Below, one piece after another: positions 1 through 7,139 of a stretch of DNA of 14,361 bases (position 1 is the first letter of the stretch; the number at the start of each line of letters is the position of its first letter). The position numbers and the translations under genes were made by a program. Source of the stretch: Pyrobaculum sp. GTDB taxonomy: Archaea; Thermoproteota; Thermoprotei; Thermoproteales; Thermoproteaceae. The notes under the pieces were generated by a model. That model ran no database searches, was not told the origin of the DNA, and saw nothing but the letters and a program-made list of their open reading frames with translations. The DNA lies in the NCBI GenBank assembly GCA_020833205.1, contig JAJHQT010000015.1, positions 1-14,361 of the forward strand, written 5' to 3'.

Positions 1-1362
1 GGGGGCCCCTTGGGCGGCGTGGAGCGGTTTAACCTCCTCTTCAAGACCACCATCGGCCCCTACAGCGAAAACGCCGGCTACCTCAGGCCGGAGACGGCGC
101 AGGGAATCTTCGTGGCTTTTCCGCGGCTTGCCGAGTACGTGGGGCGGAGGCACCCCTTCGGCGTGGCGCAGATCGGGAGGGTAGCGCGCAACGAGATCTC
201 GCCGCGCGGCGGGTTGATCAGGCTGAGGGAGTTCACCCAGATGGAGATTGAGCTTTTCTTCGACCCCCAGAACCCGAGGTGTCCCTTCTTCGCCGAGGTG
301 GAGAACCTAGAGGTTCCCATCGTGCCGGAGGAGTTCGTGGCCAGGGGCCAGACGGAGCCCGTGACGATTACGGCTGGGGAGGCGGTGAAGAGGGGGTACG
401 CCAACGAGTGGATGGCTTTCTTCATGGCGTTGGCCGCCAAGTTCCTCAAGGAGCTGGGGGTGCCGCTGGAGAGGCAGAAGTTCCTCGGCAAACTTCCGCA
501 CGAGAGGGCGCACTACAGCGCCAAGTCCTACGACCAGATGGTGCTTACGGAGAGGTTCGGCTGGGTGGAGGTGTCCGGCCACGCCTACCGCACGGACTAC
601 GACCTCTCCGGCCACAGCAAGCTCAGCGGCCACGAGATGACTCTTGAGCGCCGCCTCCCCGCCCCCAAGGAGGTGGAGGTGGCTAGGCTCTACCCCAACC
701 CCGGCGCGGTTAAGGAGAGGTACGGCGACAAGATAGGGGAGGTCATCAAGGCGATGAAGGAGAACGAGTCTATCATACTGGAGGCGTTTAGGAGCGGGAG
801 GCAGGAGGTTGCCGTGGGGCCCTATGTGGTGACTAGAGACATGGTTTTCATAAAGAGCGAGAGGCGCAAGACGGATCTGGAGAAGTTCATCCCACACGTG
901 GTGGAGCCGTCTTTCGGCCTCGACAGAATTTTCTACGTGACGTTGGAGTCGGCGGTGGTGGCGGAGGAGGGCAGGGTGTATCTAAAGCTACCTCCCGACA
1001 TCGCGCCAGTCAACGTCTGCGTCCTGCCTATCGTCAAGAGACAAGACTACGTGGAGATCGGCCGGAGGCTTACGCGGAGACTAGCCGAGGCCGGCTTCTA
1101 CGTGGTTTACGACGACGAGGGGACTATCGGCAGTAGATACGCCTCTTGCGACGAAGTGGGGACCCCTCTCGCAGTAACAATAGACGAGAGGACTCCTGTG
1201 GACGGCACAGTCACTGTGCGGGACCGCGACACTAGGCGGCAGGTGCGGGTGAAGATAGACGACGTGGCCGGCTTTGTGGACATGGTAAGGCGCGGCGTCT
1301 CGTTTTCAGAAGCCGCAGAGGTTTTGAAGGCGACACCGGTGTTAGAGACGGCGAAGCAGTAG
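1..1362 (+). CDS. glyS: Glycyl-tRNA synthetase, C-terminal part (5' end outside window)
   Basis: The enzyme charges tRNA(Gly) with glycine in the cytoplasm. The reading frame is open from base 1, so the gene runs in from the left and only 453 C-terminal residues are visible. What can be seen is a class II aminoacyl-tRNA synthetase core of the archaeal/eukaryal alpha2 GlyRS type: the NAGYLRPETAQGIF segment, motif 2 (RNEISPRGGLIRLREFTQME) and motif 3 (EPSFGLDRIFY). These are followed by an HGTP-type anticodon-binding domain (VNVCVLPIVKRQDY to GTIGSRYASCDEVGTPLAVTID). The QMEIE stretch after motif 2 is typical of GlyRS. An ATG-less internal TTG at base 10 is not a real start, because conserved GlyRS sequence continues upstream of it. 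The gene ends at TAG 1360-1362, 92 bases before the next start. Identification is secure from motifs; the missing part is the N-terminus with motif 1. Confidence 0.96.
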   Translation, partial: GGPLGGVERFNLLFKTTIGPYSENAGYLRPETAQGIFVAFPRLAEYVGRRHPFGVAQIGRVARNEISPRGGLIRLREFTQMEIELFFDPQNPRCPFFAEVENLEVPIVPEEFVARGQTEPVTITAGEAVKRGYANEWMAFFMALAAKFLKELGVPLERQKFLGKLPHERAHYSAKSYDQMVLTERFGWVEVSGHAYRTDYDLSGHSKLSGHEMTLERRLPAPKEVEVARLYPNPGAVKERYGDKIGEVIKAMKENESIILEAFRSGRQEVAVGPYVVTRDMVFIKSERRKTDLEKFIPHVVEPSFGLDRIFYVTLESAVVAEEGRVYLKLPPDIAPVNVCVLPIVKRQDYVEIGRRLTRRLAEAGFYVVYDDEGTIGSRYASCDEVGTPLAVTIDERTPVDGTVTVRDRDTRRQVRVKIDDVAGFVDMVRRGVSFSEAAEVLKATPVLETAKQ

Positions 1363-1406
1363 CGGCGGATATCCGGTAGGCTAGACATCAACTCATAGAA
1401 CCCCGC

Positions 1407-1453
1407 GTGTCTCAGCTCGTGTAATATTTTTTAATCTAGTATTCACGAGACAC
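1407..1453. promoter_or_regulatory. TATA box framed by an inverted repeat, upstream of the 1455 gene
   Basis: A TATA-like run (TTTTTTAATC, 1427-1436) is centred about 24 bases before the ATG at 1455, the distance expected for a leaderless crenarchaeal transcript. It is bracketed by complementary arms: CTCGTG (1416-1421) pairs with CACGAG (1444-1449), and GTGT (1407-1410) pairs with ACAC (1450-1453), leaving a 5-base bulge on the left arm. A 7-base alternative, GTGTCTC (1407-1413) with GAGACAC (1447-1453), is also perfect. The dyad could be an operator over the promoter; that is inference. Confidence 0.5.
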
Positions 1454-1454
1454 C

Positions 1455-1805
1455 ATGGCTGAGGGTAGAGACGTGGAGAGAGGTAGGAAGCTTCTTATCC
1501 CGCCGTTTCTGTCACCGCAGCAGGAGAAGAGGGAGCAGAGGAGGGGGGAGCGCAGGGCCAGGTTGCGTTCTGCCGAGGGCGTAGAGGAGGGCGTGGCGAG
1601 GCTTGCGCCGGACGTCTATGAGGCTTTGGATAAGCCGGCTGAGGTGGAGATTGTGGCTCCCGGCGGGTCTTCGCATGAGAAGAAGAAGACTTTTAGGGCG
1701 GTGCTAGACGAGAAGGTTCCGAGCGGCGAGGTGCACGTATCTGCGGAGGACCTCAGGGCGTTGGGGGTGGCTGAGAACACCGTGGTGACTGTTAGAAAGA
1801 GATGA
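1455..1805 (+). CDS. Conserved small basic protein of unknown function, upstream of endA
   Basis: I do not recognise a named family for this 116-residue protein. The first ~50 residues are highly charged and basic ([14 protein letters not shown]), lack hydrophobic segments and look flexible, as in nucleic-acid-binding tails. The last ~55 residues alternate hydrophobic and charged positions ([38 protein letters not shown]). This resembles a small all-beta barrel of the kind seen in AbrB-like or double-psi proteins, which is only a fold guess. The start is ATG at 1455, about 24 bases after a TATA box, with no Shine-Dalgarno sequence. The stop TGA (1803-1805) overlaps the next ATG as ATGA, so it is translated together with the tRNA-splicing endonuclease. 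A role in RNA metabolism is therefore plausible but unproven. Confidence 0.8.
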   Translation: MAEGRDVERGRKLLIPPFLSPQQEKREQRRGERRARLRSAEGVEEGVARLAPDVYEALDKPAEVEIVAPGGSSHEKKKTFRAVLDEKVPSGEVHVSAEDLRALGVAENTVVTVRKR

Positions 1806-2353
1806 GCGCAGTCCTTAGGGGACTCGCCGCGGTTGTAGAAGACGTAGAGCTAGCCAGGGAGCTCTACAGAGAGGGGTTCTACGGCAGGTTTCTTGGTTAC
1901 GACAAGGTGAGGCGGGAGGAGGTAAATAAGGTCAACGCGCCGCTGATTTTGGCGCTCTATGAGGCGTTGTATCTTTCTGAGAGGGGTAGGTTGAAGATTG
2001 TGGATGAAGGCGGCGTGGAGGTGCCGCCGCGGCGACTTGCGGAGCTCGGGAGAGAGAAGATCAGAAACTTCGACGAAATATACAAGATCTATAAATATTT
2101 CCGAGACTTGGGCTACGTGGTGAAGAGCGGTCTTAAGTTCGGCGCCTTGTTCTCTGTGTATGAGAAGGGCCCCGGCATCGACCACGCCCCCATGGTGGTG
2201 GTGTTTCTAGACCCTGAGAGGGGCATCTCGGCCACTGACATCACGCGGGGCGGCCGGTTGGGGCACAGTGTGAAAAAGACCTTCACCCTCGCCACGGTGC
2301 TTCGGCAGACGGGCGAGGTGGTGCTTCTCGGCTTCGCCTGGGCTAAGCTTTAA
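1802..2353 (+). CDS. endA: tRNA-splicing endonuclease, catalytic subunit
   Basis: It cleaves introns from pre-tRNA (and pre-rRNA) at bulge-helix-bulge structures; ligation is done by another enzyme. The 183-residue protein has the small one-repeat size of crenarchaeal catalytic subunits, which pair with a separate structural subunit (alpha2beta2). The C-terminal half carries the family signature: [22 protein letters not shown] with the likely catalytic Tyr120 and His128, then [13 protein letters not shown] with the catalytic lysine at 158 or 159. The N-terminal ~95 residues form the usual less conserved domain ([20 protein letters not shown] leads into the catalytic fold). The ATG overlaps the stop of the preceding gene by four bases (ATGA), indicating one operon. 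The structural beta subunit is not in this window. Confidence 0.93.
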   Translation: MSAVLRGLAAVVEDVELARELYREGFYGRFLGYDKVRREEVNKVNAPLILALYEALYLSERGRLKIVDEGGVEVPPRRLAELGREKIRNFDEIYKIYKYFRDLGYVVKSGLKFGALFSVYEKGPGIDHAPMVVVFLDPERGISATDITRGGRLGHSVKKTFTLATVLRQTGEVVLLGFAWAKL

Positions 2354-2358
2354 AAATA
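2349..2358 (+). promoter_or_regulatory. TATA box for the 2376 gene
   Basis: TTTAAAAATA is centred about 23 bases before ATG 2376 and overlaps the endA stop codon (TAA 2351-2353). The spacing fits a leaderless transcript, so the downstream gene can be expressed separately from endA. Confidence 0.6.
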
Positions 2359-2375
2359 GAAGTCGAAACGGTTCC

Positions 2376-2996
2376 ATGGCAACGGCAAGTAGGGCAACAC
2401 TCCCAGAGGAGATATACCTAAGGTCGCTCACCGGCTACCTAGTGGGGCAGAACCTGTTAGAAGGCTACAAGAAGGTGGCGGTGATTACGTACCCGGATAG
2501 AATATGCAGCGCCATGGCCGCCGCGCTTATGACATCCTACATAGCCAAGGGCAACTACCAAGACGGCGCAGGCGCCGTGTTTACATACGAGGAGGGCAAA
2601 GAGGCCGAAATAGCCCGGAAAGTTATGGAATACGGCGCCGACATGGTCTACATCTCGTTCGGCGGCGAGCAGAAGATGAGCTACGTCGCCGAAATCGCTA
2701 AGAAGACGATTGCGGCGCTCGCGCAGGCCGGCTATAAAGGCGCCCTAGGCATCCACGTAAGGGCCTGGCTCGCCACTAAGCAACTCTCCAACGTCCTCGC
2801 CGATGCGGCGCTGGCGAAGTACCTCGCCTCCCTGCCCGAGATAAGGCTGTTCACCGCCGACGTGCCAAACAGGAGGTTCCTATTCCACAAGGTGAAGATT
2901 GAAGGAGGGGCCGCCAAGCCAGAGAAGTACATGGAGGTGGGGATAACGGCGGAGCACGCAAAGTTACTGTCTATTTCGCTACCGCCTCCTGAATAG
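2376..2996 (+). CDS. Unassigned 206-residue protein, possibly degenerate DHH (RecJ/Cdc45-like)
   Basis: No family is certain. The protein reads as a soluble alpha/beta domain. Residues ~33-52 (KVAVITYPDRICSAMAAALM) resemble the first motif of DHH phosphoesterases, which is normally of the form ITHxDxDGxxSAxx. Here the metal-binding histidine and one aspartate are replaced (Y-P-D-R), so a homologue would be catalytically dead. The segment YGADMVYISFGGE (~87-99) lies where DHH proteins have the second strand and its metal ligand, again without the acid. Inactive DHH proteins act in archaeal replication as RecJ/Cdc45-like partners of GINS and MCM. I infer only a possible link; the assignment needs profile comparison. 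The start at ATG 2376 is supported by the TATA box ~23 bases upstream. The gene is 22 bases after endA and ends before T-runs at 3003-3007. Confidence 0.8.
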   Translation: MATASRATLPEEIYLRSLTGYLVGQNLLEGYKKVAVITYPDRICSAMAAALMTSYIAKGNYQDGAGAVFTYEEGKEAEIARKVMEYGADMVYISFGGEQKMSYVAEIAKKTIAALAQAGYKGALGIHVRAWLATKQLSNVLADAALAKYLASLPEIRLFTADVPNRRFLFHKVKIEGGAAKPEKYMEVGITAEHAKLLSISLPPPE

Positions 2997-2999
2997 CGC

Positions 3000-3010
3000 C
3001 TATTTTTATC
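3000..3010 (+). terminator. T-rich terminator after the 2376 gene
   Basis: CTATTTTTATC lies directly after the stop at 2996. Archaeal termination usually needs only such oligo-T runs on the coding strand; no hairpin is visible before it. Confidence 0.4.
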
Positions 3011-3055
3011 CCCAAAGACCGCCTCACTTGTTTTTAACCAGCCTCTTAGCTTCAG

Positions 3056-3168
3056 CCAACGCCGGGTCTCCTCGACTAGGAGATGGACAACCTATTATTA
3101 CGCAGCATCTTGCAACGGTCCTACCCGGGGACGTGAATAACTAAGAAAACGGAGGGAATAGGCGTTGG
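3056..3168 (+). ncRNA. Possible structured RNA in the convergent gap
   Basis: The 187-base gap between the 2376 gene and hsp20 has no convincing gene but an excess of complementary segments. CCAACGCC (3056-3063) pairs with GGCGTTGG (3161-3168). GGG (3064-3066) pairs with CCC (3124-3126), or alternatively CCGGGT (3062-3067) with ACCCGG (3123-3128). TCTCCT (3067-3072) pairs with AGGAGA (3078-3083) over a five-base loop. GGAC (3085-3088) pairs with GTCC (3118-3121). Nested, these give a closed multibranch fold of 113 bases. A TATA-like TTTTTAA (3031-3037) would place transcription start near 3060, at the outer helix. I recognise no known RNA class: RNase P and SRP signature sequences are absent. 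The strand is a guess based on that TATA box. Confidence 0.22.
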
Positions 3169-3183
3169 TTATGGCTTGAGAAA

Positions 3184-3576
3184 CTAATCTATTTTCAACT
3201 CGGCGACTCCGTACTCGCCTGCTTTTGTCACTACTATCTGTAATACTCCGTCTCTGTAGACGGCTCTTGCGCTGTCCACCTTAAGTCTATAGGGCACTTC
3301 TATCTTACGTAGGATGGGGAAGTTGGAGATTCGTTCTCTTCTCAACGGCTTCCCCGCCGTCTCTGACTGTGTAGGCGTAGCGGAGATCTCAATAGCCTTG
3401 TCGTACACCCGTACTCTGATGTTCTCTTTCTTCATGCCCGGCATGTCGATGTATATGACTAAGTTCTCCCCCACGTCGTATATATCTACGTCTGGCTGTC
3501 TTTCCACCTTGCCGGTGTTTGTGTCGTACAGCTCTTTTAAACCCTCTTCTATCTTTTTCACTGGTTCCATGAGCAT
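3184..3576 (-). CDS. Small heat shock protein, Hsp20/alpha-crystallin family
   Basis: This is an ATP-independent chaperone that holds unfolding proteins in soluble oligomers, in the cytoplasm. The 130-residue protein has a short N-terminal arm, then the alpha-crystallin domain from about residue 28 (QPDVDIYDVGENLVIYIDMPGM) to the hallmark ARAVYRDGVLQIVV. It ends in a short tail with an L-K-I triplet that may serve as the I-x-I oligomerisation motif. The frame remains open upstream to a GTG at 3630, but that would place the promoter TATA box inside the gene. ATG 3576 (or ATG 3570, two codons later) is preferred. It lies downstream of the zinc-ribbon gene on the same strand with its own promoter. 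The only T-run after its stop is a weak one (RC of 3141-3150). Confidence 0.93.
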   Translation of the reverse strand: MLMEPVKKIEEGLKELYDTNTGKVERQPDVDIYDVGENLVIYIDMPGMKKENIRVRVYDKAIEISATPTQSETAGKPLRRERISNFPILRKIEVPYRLKVDSARAVYRDGVLQIVVTKAGEYGVAELKID

Positions 3577-3616
3577 TGGTTGTCTTTGGTTAAAATGGAG
3601 CGGCGGTATTACATAG

Positions 3617-3624
3617 ATATAAAA
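3617..3624 (-). promoter_or_regulatory. TATA box of hsp20
   Basis: On the - strand the sequence reads TTTTATAT. It lies 28 bases after the stop-proximal end of the zinc-ribbon gene and would start transcription near 3594, giving a leader of roughly 18-25 bases before ATG 3576/3570. A second AT-rich stretch (TTTTAA on the - strand, 3591-3596) is less well placed. Confidence 0.5.
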
Positions 3625-3658
3625 CGGCACAAAGCTGAGCGGCGTTGCTCTGCGGAGG

Positions 3659-3883
3659 CTACTTGGGTCCTACGACTCCTATTATTTCGCCGTACGTGTT
3701 GATCGGGAAGGAGCGGCCGCATTTGGGGCAGTTTATGCTGAAGCCTATGTTGTACCAGCTCTCTCCTATCTCCACCTCAAATTTATGTTTGCAGTAGGGG
3801 CAGGTTGCCCGCACCTTCAGCGTCTTTTCAAGCTCGCCGCCGGAGTATTCCCAATCTTCGGGGAATTCTTGAGCCACCACCAT
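3659..3883 (-). CDS. Small zinc-ribbon protein (CPYC ... CPKC)
   Basis: This 74-residue protein has two cysteine pairs, Cys28/Cys31 (CPYC) and Cys52/Cys55 (CPKCG), about 20 residues apart. That is the pattern of a zinc ribbon, a fold used for binding nucleic acids or proteins. The rest is short: an acidic N-terminus (EFPEDWEYSGGELE), a beta-hairpin between the cysteine pairs, and a C-terminal tail after the second knuckle. The specific function is not recognisable. The start is ATG 3883, because the frame upstream (to 4129) has no other sensible start, would run through the promoter, and is antisense to the nitroreductase. ATG 3883 lies about 25 bases from the TATA element it shares with the divergent nitroreductase gene, and hsp20 follows on the same strand. 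Confidence 0.85.
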   Translation of the reverse strand: MVVAQEFPEDWEYSGGELEKTLKVRATCPYCKHKFEVEIGESWYNIGFSINCPKCGRSFPINTYGEIIGVVGPK

Positions 3884-3902
3884 GGGACCCCCTGTTAATA
3901 CT

Positions 3903-3918
3903 AATATATATTTTTTAT
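3903..3918. promoter_or_regulatory. Shared palindromic TATA element of a divergent gene pair
   Basis: AATATATATT (3903-3912) is a perfect palindrome followed by TTTTTTAT. It sits midway between ATG 3883 on the - strand and GTG 3929 on the + strand, 21-25 bases from each. Only 45 bases separate the two starts, which leaves no room for two independent full promoters. One box probably serves both leaderless genes, or two offset boxes overlap. Confidence 0.6.
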
Positions 3919-3928
3919 CCTTGTCCCT

Positions 3929-4648
3929 GTGGATTTCTTCGAGGTTGTGGAGAGGAGGAGGTCTGTGAGGAGGTTTAAGAGAGTTAAGATCCCGGAGGAA
4001 GACGTGAGGAGGATCATGGAGGCGGGCAGGCTGGCGCCGACGGACGCCGCGTTGCATCTCTGGTCTGCCATCCGCGTGGTTGACGAGGCTAAGAAGGCCG
4101 AGATCGCCAAGTTGATCGGGCAACAACACGTGGAGGAGGGGTCTGACTTCTTCGTCTTTTTGGCTGATCTTTACCGGTTGCGTGAGCTTCTGAGGTTTAG
4201 GGGTAGGGAGTTTGTGGGGGATAAGTTCGCCCTCTTTGTGTTCGCCGCTGTGGACGCCGCCTTGGCCGCCGAGAATATGTCTTTGGCGGCCGCCGCGCTG
4301 GGATATGGCAGTTGTTTTATCGGAGCTGTGCAGAATGCTGCGGGGAAGATTGTGAAGTTGTTTAATCTGCCGCCGTTGACTTATCCGCTTTTCGGCTTGG
4401 TCGTGGGCGTGCCTGATGAAGACCCGCCGCCGCGGCCGCGTCTACCGCTTGAGATGTTGTTTCACGTAGATACGTACAGGCGGTATACCGATGCCGAGCT
4501 GGACCACGCCTTTAGAGTCATGGCGAAGGTCACGAGGTCAGGCGATTGGCTGAGGCTTTTGGAGAGATACGCCGGCAGAGGGGGCTACTTCGACGTGCGT
4601 AGCGGGGAGATGAAGAAGTTGTTGGGGGAGTTAGAGTTTTTAAAATAG
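3929..4648 (+). CDS. FMN-dependent nitroreductase family oxidoreductase (NfsA/Frp-like)
   Basis: Family members are homodimeric FMN proteins that move electrons from NAD(P)H to quinones, flavins or nitro compounds; the natural substrate here is unknown. At 239 residues it matches NfsA-type enzymes (~240). Visible features are the N-terminal FMN-binding RRRSVRRF (9-16), RLAPTDAA (34-41), the AAENMSLAAAALGYGSCFIG core (113-132), LFGLVVGVP (154-162), and RPRLPLEMLFHVDTY (169-183). That last segment resembles the NfsA C-terminal excursion that closes the flavin site. The start is GTG 3929, placed ~22 bases from the shared TATA box; no in-frame alternative lies upstream. It ends 15 bases before arcadin-1, but arcadin-1 has its own TATA box, so functional linkage to the cytoskeleton cluster is doubtful. 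Confidence 0.88.
   Translation: MDFFEVVERRRSVRRFKRVKIPEEDVRRIMEAGRLAPTDAALHLWSAIRVVDEAKKAEIAKLIGQQHVEEGSDFFVFLADLYRLRELLRFRGREFVGDKFALFVFAAVDAALAAENMSLAAAALGYGSCFIGAVQNAAGKIVKLFNLPPLTYPLFGLVVGVPDEDPPPRPRLPLEMLFHVDTYRRYTDAELDHAFRVMAKVTRSGDWLRLLERYAGRGGYFDVRSGEMKKLLGELEFLK
4637..4646 (+). promoter_or_regulatory. TATA box of arcadin-1
   Basis: TTTTTAAAAT(A) overlaps the end of the nitroreductase gene and is centred ~23 bases before ATG 4664, the leaderless spacing seen throughout the window. Confidence 0.6.
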
Positions 4649-4663
4649 CGAATTCAGAACGTC

Positions 4664-5001
4664 ATGGTGACTATTAGAGGTGTTGTGGCGTCTAAACAGC
4701 TGGTGTACGACCCCACGGGCGTCCGGTATATAAAAATCGACATTATTGAGGAGAAGGAGCTGCCTGGGCCGGTGGCGGCTTTCTCGGCTCAAGACGAGCA
4801 GGCGGCTCAGCTTATGCGCGAGGTGATGCCGCTTGTTACTCAGATCGTCAGGTCTTTGCCGTTTGGCGGCGGCAAAATAGCTGTGCCCCGCGTCACGCTT
4901 TGGCTTACAGAAGAGGAGGTGGAAGTCTTTGGAGATGTGGATGTTGGCGACACCGTCGTTCTGCATGTGGAGAACGGCGAGGTTAAGTTAAAGCCGGAAA
5001 G

Positions 5002-5005
<4 letters not shown>
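4664..5005 (+). CDS. rkd-1: Arcadin-1, Arcade cytoskeleton cluster protein
   Basis: This 113-residue protein directly precedes crenactin, the position occupied by arcadin-1 in Thermoproteales. Its own sequence has no motif I can name, so the call rests mainly on position, size and general character. An N-terminal beta-rich part ([30 protein letters not shown]) is followed by a helix (~42-64, [18 protein letters not shown]), then a C-terminal beta part ([35 protein letters not shown]). There is no membrane segment. Published work treats arcadin-1 as part of the crenactin system, but its biochemical role is unsettled. The start is ATG 4664, ~23 bases from a TATA box. Its stop (TAA 5003-5005) lies inside the TATA box of the crenactin gene, 24 bases before the crenactin start. 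Confidence 0.82.
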
Positions 5006-6331
<1,326 letters not shown>

Positions 6332-6332
6332 C

Positions 6333-6941
6333 GTGGATTTTGCCAAGTTGCTTGTGGCTAGGTTTTTCTCCGAGACGCTCGGCATGAGGTACGTAGGCGA
6401 CAGCGGCGGCGTCATGTGGTTTGAAGAAGGACTCAACAGAGTGGCCGTCGTCGCATACTTTGCCGAGGTGTACGAAGAGGCTGAGCTGTATAAACGCGTC
6501 GGCGAGCTGTTGGCGACGCCAGCCGCCAAGGTGTATCTAGCCGTCTTGCCGGAGGCCGCGCCGTTCATAGACCCGAAGTACCTCAAGACTCAAGGCGTCG
6601 GTCTAGTGGTCGTGGACCCCTCTAAGGGTCCCGACGGCGTAGAGATCAAGATCTACGCAAAGCCGCGGCCCGCGCCTCCCTTAGACACGCGGGACATAGA
6701 GCCTATAAAGTCAGCGCTGGTCCAGCACTTGGAGACGCAGCTCAAAAAGATCGAGGCGTCGCTTTACGAAAAGCTGAGGCGTTACATTGACGAGAAGATC
6801 GAAGAGGCGCGTCGCCAGCTCTCCGCAGCGCCTAAACAAGAGGCGGCGGCTAAGCCTTCAGAGCCCCCTACGGCGCCGCCCGGTTCAGTAGCCGACAACG
6901 AATGGGTTAAGATACTACGTTCTAGGAAGAGAGAGGCTTAA
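6333..6941 (+). CDS. rkd-2: Arcadin-2, crenactin filament regulator
   Basis: Arcadin-2 binds crenactin through a C-terminal helix and affects filament formation. The 202-residue protein has four visible parts: an alpha/beta globular domain (1-~112), a charged helical, coiled-coil-like segment (~122-164, with heptad-like QHLETQLKKIEASLYEKL), a Pro/Ala-rich flexible linker (~165-187), and a short C-terminal helix (188-202, containing EWVKILRSRKREA). The last part corresponds in position to the peptide reported to sit in the hydrophobic groove of crenactin, close to residues 187-203 in the studied P. calidifontis protein. The start is GTG 6333, two bases after the crenactin stop. Next to it lies arcadin-3. 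The identification combines this architecture with position. Confidence 0.88.
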   Translation: MDFAKLLVARFFSETLGMRYVGDSGGVMWFEEGLNRVAVVAYFAEVYEEAELYKRVGELLATPAAKVYLAVLPEAAPFIDPKYLKTQGVGLVVVDPSKGPDGVEIKIYAKPRPAPPLDTRDIEPIKSALVQHLETQLKKIEASLYEKLRRYIDEKIEEARRQLSAAPKQEAAAKPSEPPTAPPGSVADNEWVKILRSRKREA

Positions 6942-6949
6942 TTTATAAG
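6942..6949 (+). promoter_or_regulatory. TATA box of arcadin-3/arcadin-4
   Basis: TTTATAAG directly follows the arcadin-2 stop (TAA, ending 6941) and is centred ~23 bases before GTG 6969. Arcadin-4 has no separate box, so the two genes are likely transcribed together from here. Confidence 0.6.
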
Positions 6950-6968
6950 TCTCCGCGTGTAGCGTCTT

Positions 6969-7139
6969 GTGGATATCATCATCGAGGAGATTAGACGGGT
7001 CTTTGGCAATACCGACGAGGGAAAGCTTGCGGAAAGGATAATCGCTGCTTATCGAGACGGCGGACCCCGCGCCGCTAAAGCCGTCTTGGTGGAGTACCTA
7101 AGGACGTGGGGGGTCGATGTGGAGGCTGGAGGGGATTGA
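6969..7139 (+). CDS. rkd-3: Arcadin-3, very small Arcade cluster protein
   Basis: This 56-residue gene is easy to miss in automatic annotation. It starts with GTG 6969, ~23 bases after a TATA box, and ends with TGA 7137-7139. The product begins MDIIIEEIRRVFG and looks like a compact helical bundle: helix 1 at 1-13, helix 2 KLAERIIAAYRDGG (19-32), helix 3 PRAAKAVLVEYLRTWG (33-48), then an acidic tail. It has no cysteine, membrane segment or known motif. The arcadin-4 ATG (7117) lies within it in another frame, a 23-base overlap that implies coupled translation. The position between arcadin-2 and arcadin-4 is that of arcadin-3 in the described Arcade cluster. Function is unknown; a partner of arcadin-2 or arcadin-4 is a reasonable guess. 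Confidence 0.82.
   Translation: MDIIIEEIRRVFGNTDEGKLAERIIAAYRDGGPRAAKAVLVEYLRTWGVDVEAGGD

Noticed and set aside
307..897. Long - strand reading frame of 196 codons opposite glycyl-tRNA synthetase
   Set aside because: It is antisense to a clearly conserved gene and has a Leu/His/Arg-rich composition typical of reverse-frame shadows of GC-rich coding DNA.
3025..3145. Open - strand frame of ~39 codons ending in a lysine-rich tail, inside the 2997-3183 gap
   Set aside because: It looks somewhat protein-like but has no ATG, GTG or TTG at its beginning and follows a stop closely. At best it is a relic.
3577..3630. Longer Hsp20 start at GTG 3630
   Set aside because: The extra 18 codons contain the TATA box and have no Hsp20 character.
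3884..4129. Longer N-terminus for the zinc-ribbon protein
   Set aside because: The frame is antisense to the nitroreductase gene and runs through the shared promoter; ATG 3883 fits leaderless spacing.
4408..4420. TGATGA in the nitroreductase gene as an sRNA C box
   Set aside because: It lies within conserved coding sequence, and no matching D box or promoter is seen.
6969..6990. C box-like ATGATGA on the - strand at the start of arcadin-3
   Set aside because: No D box follows on that strand; the sequence is explained by the Ile-Ile-Ile codons of arcadin-3.
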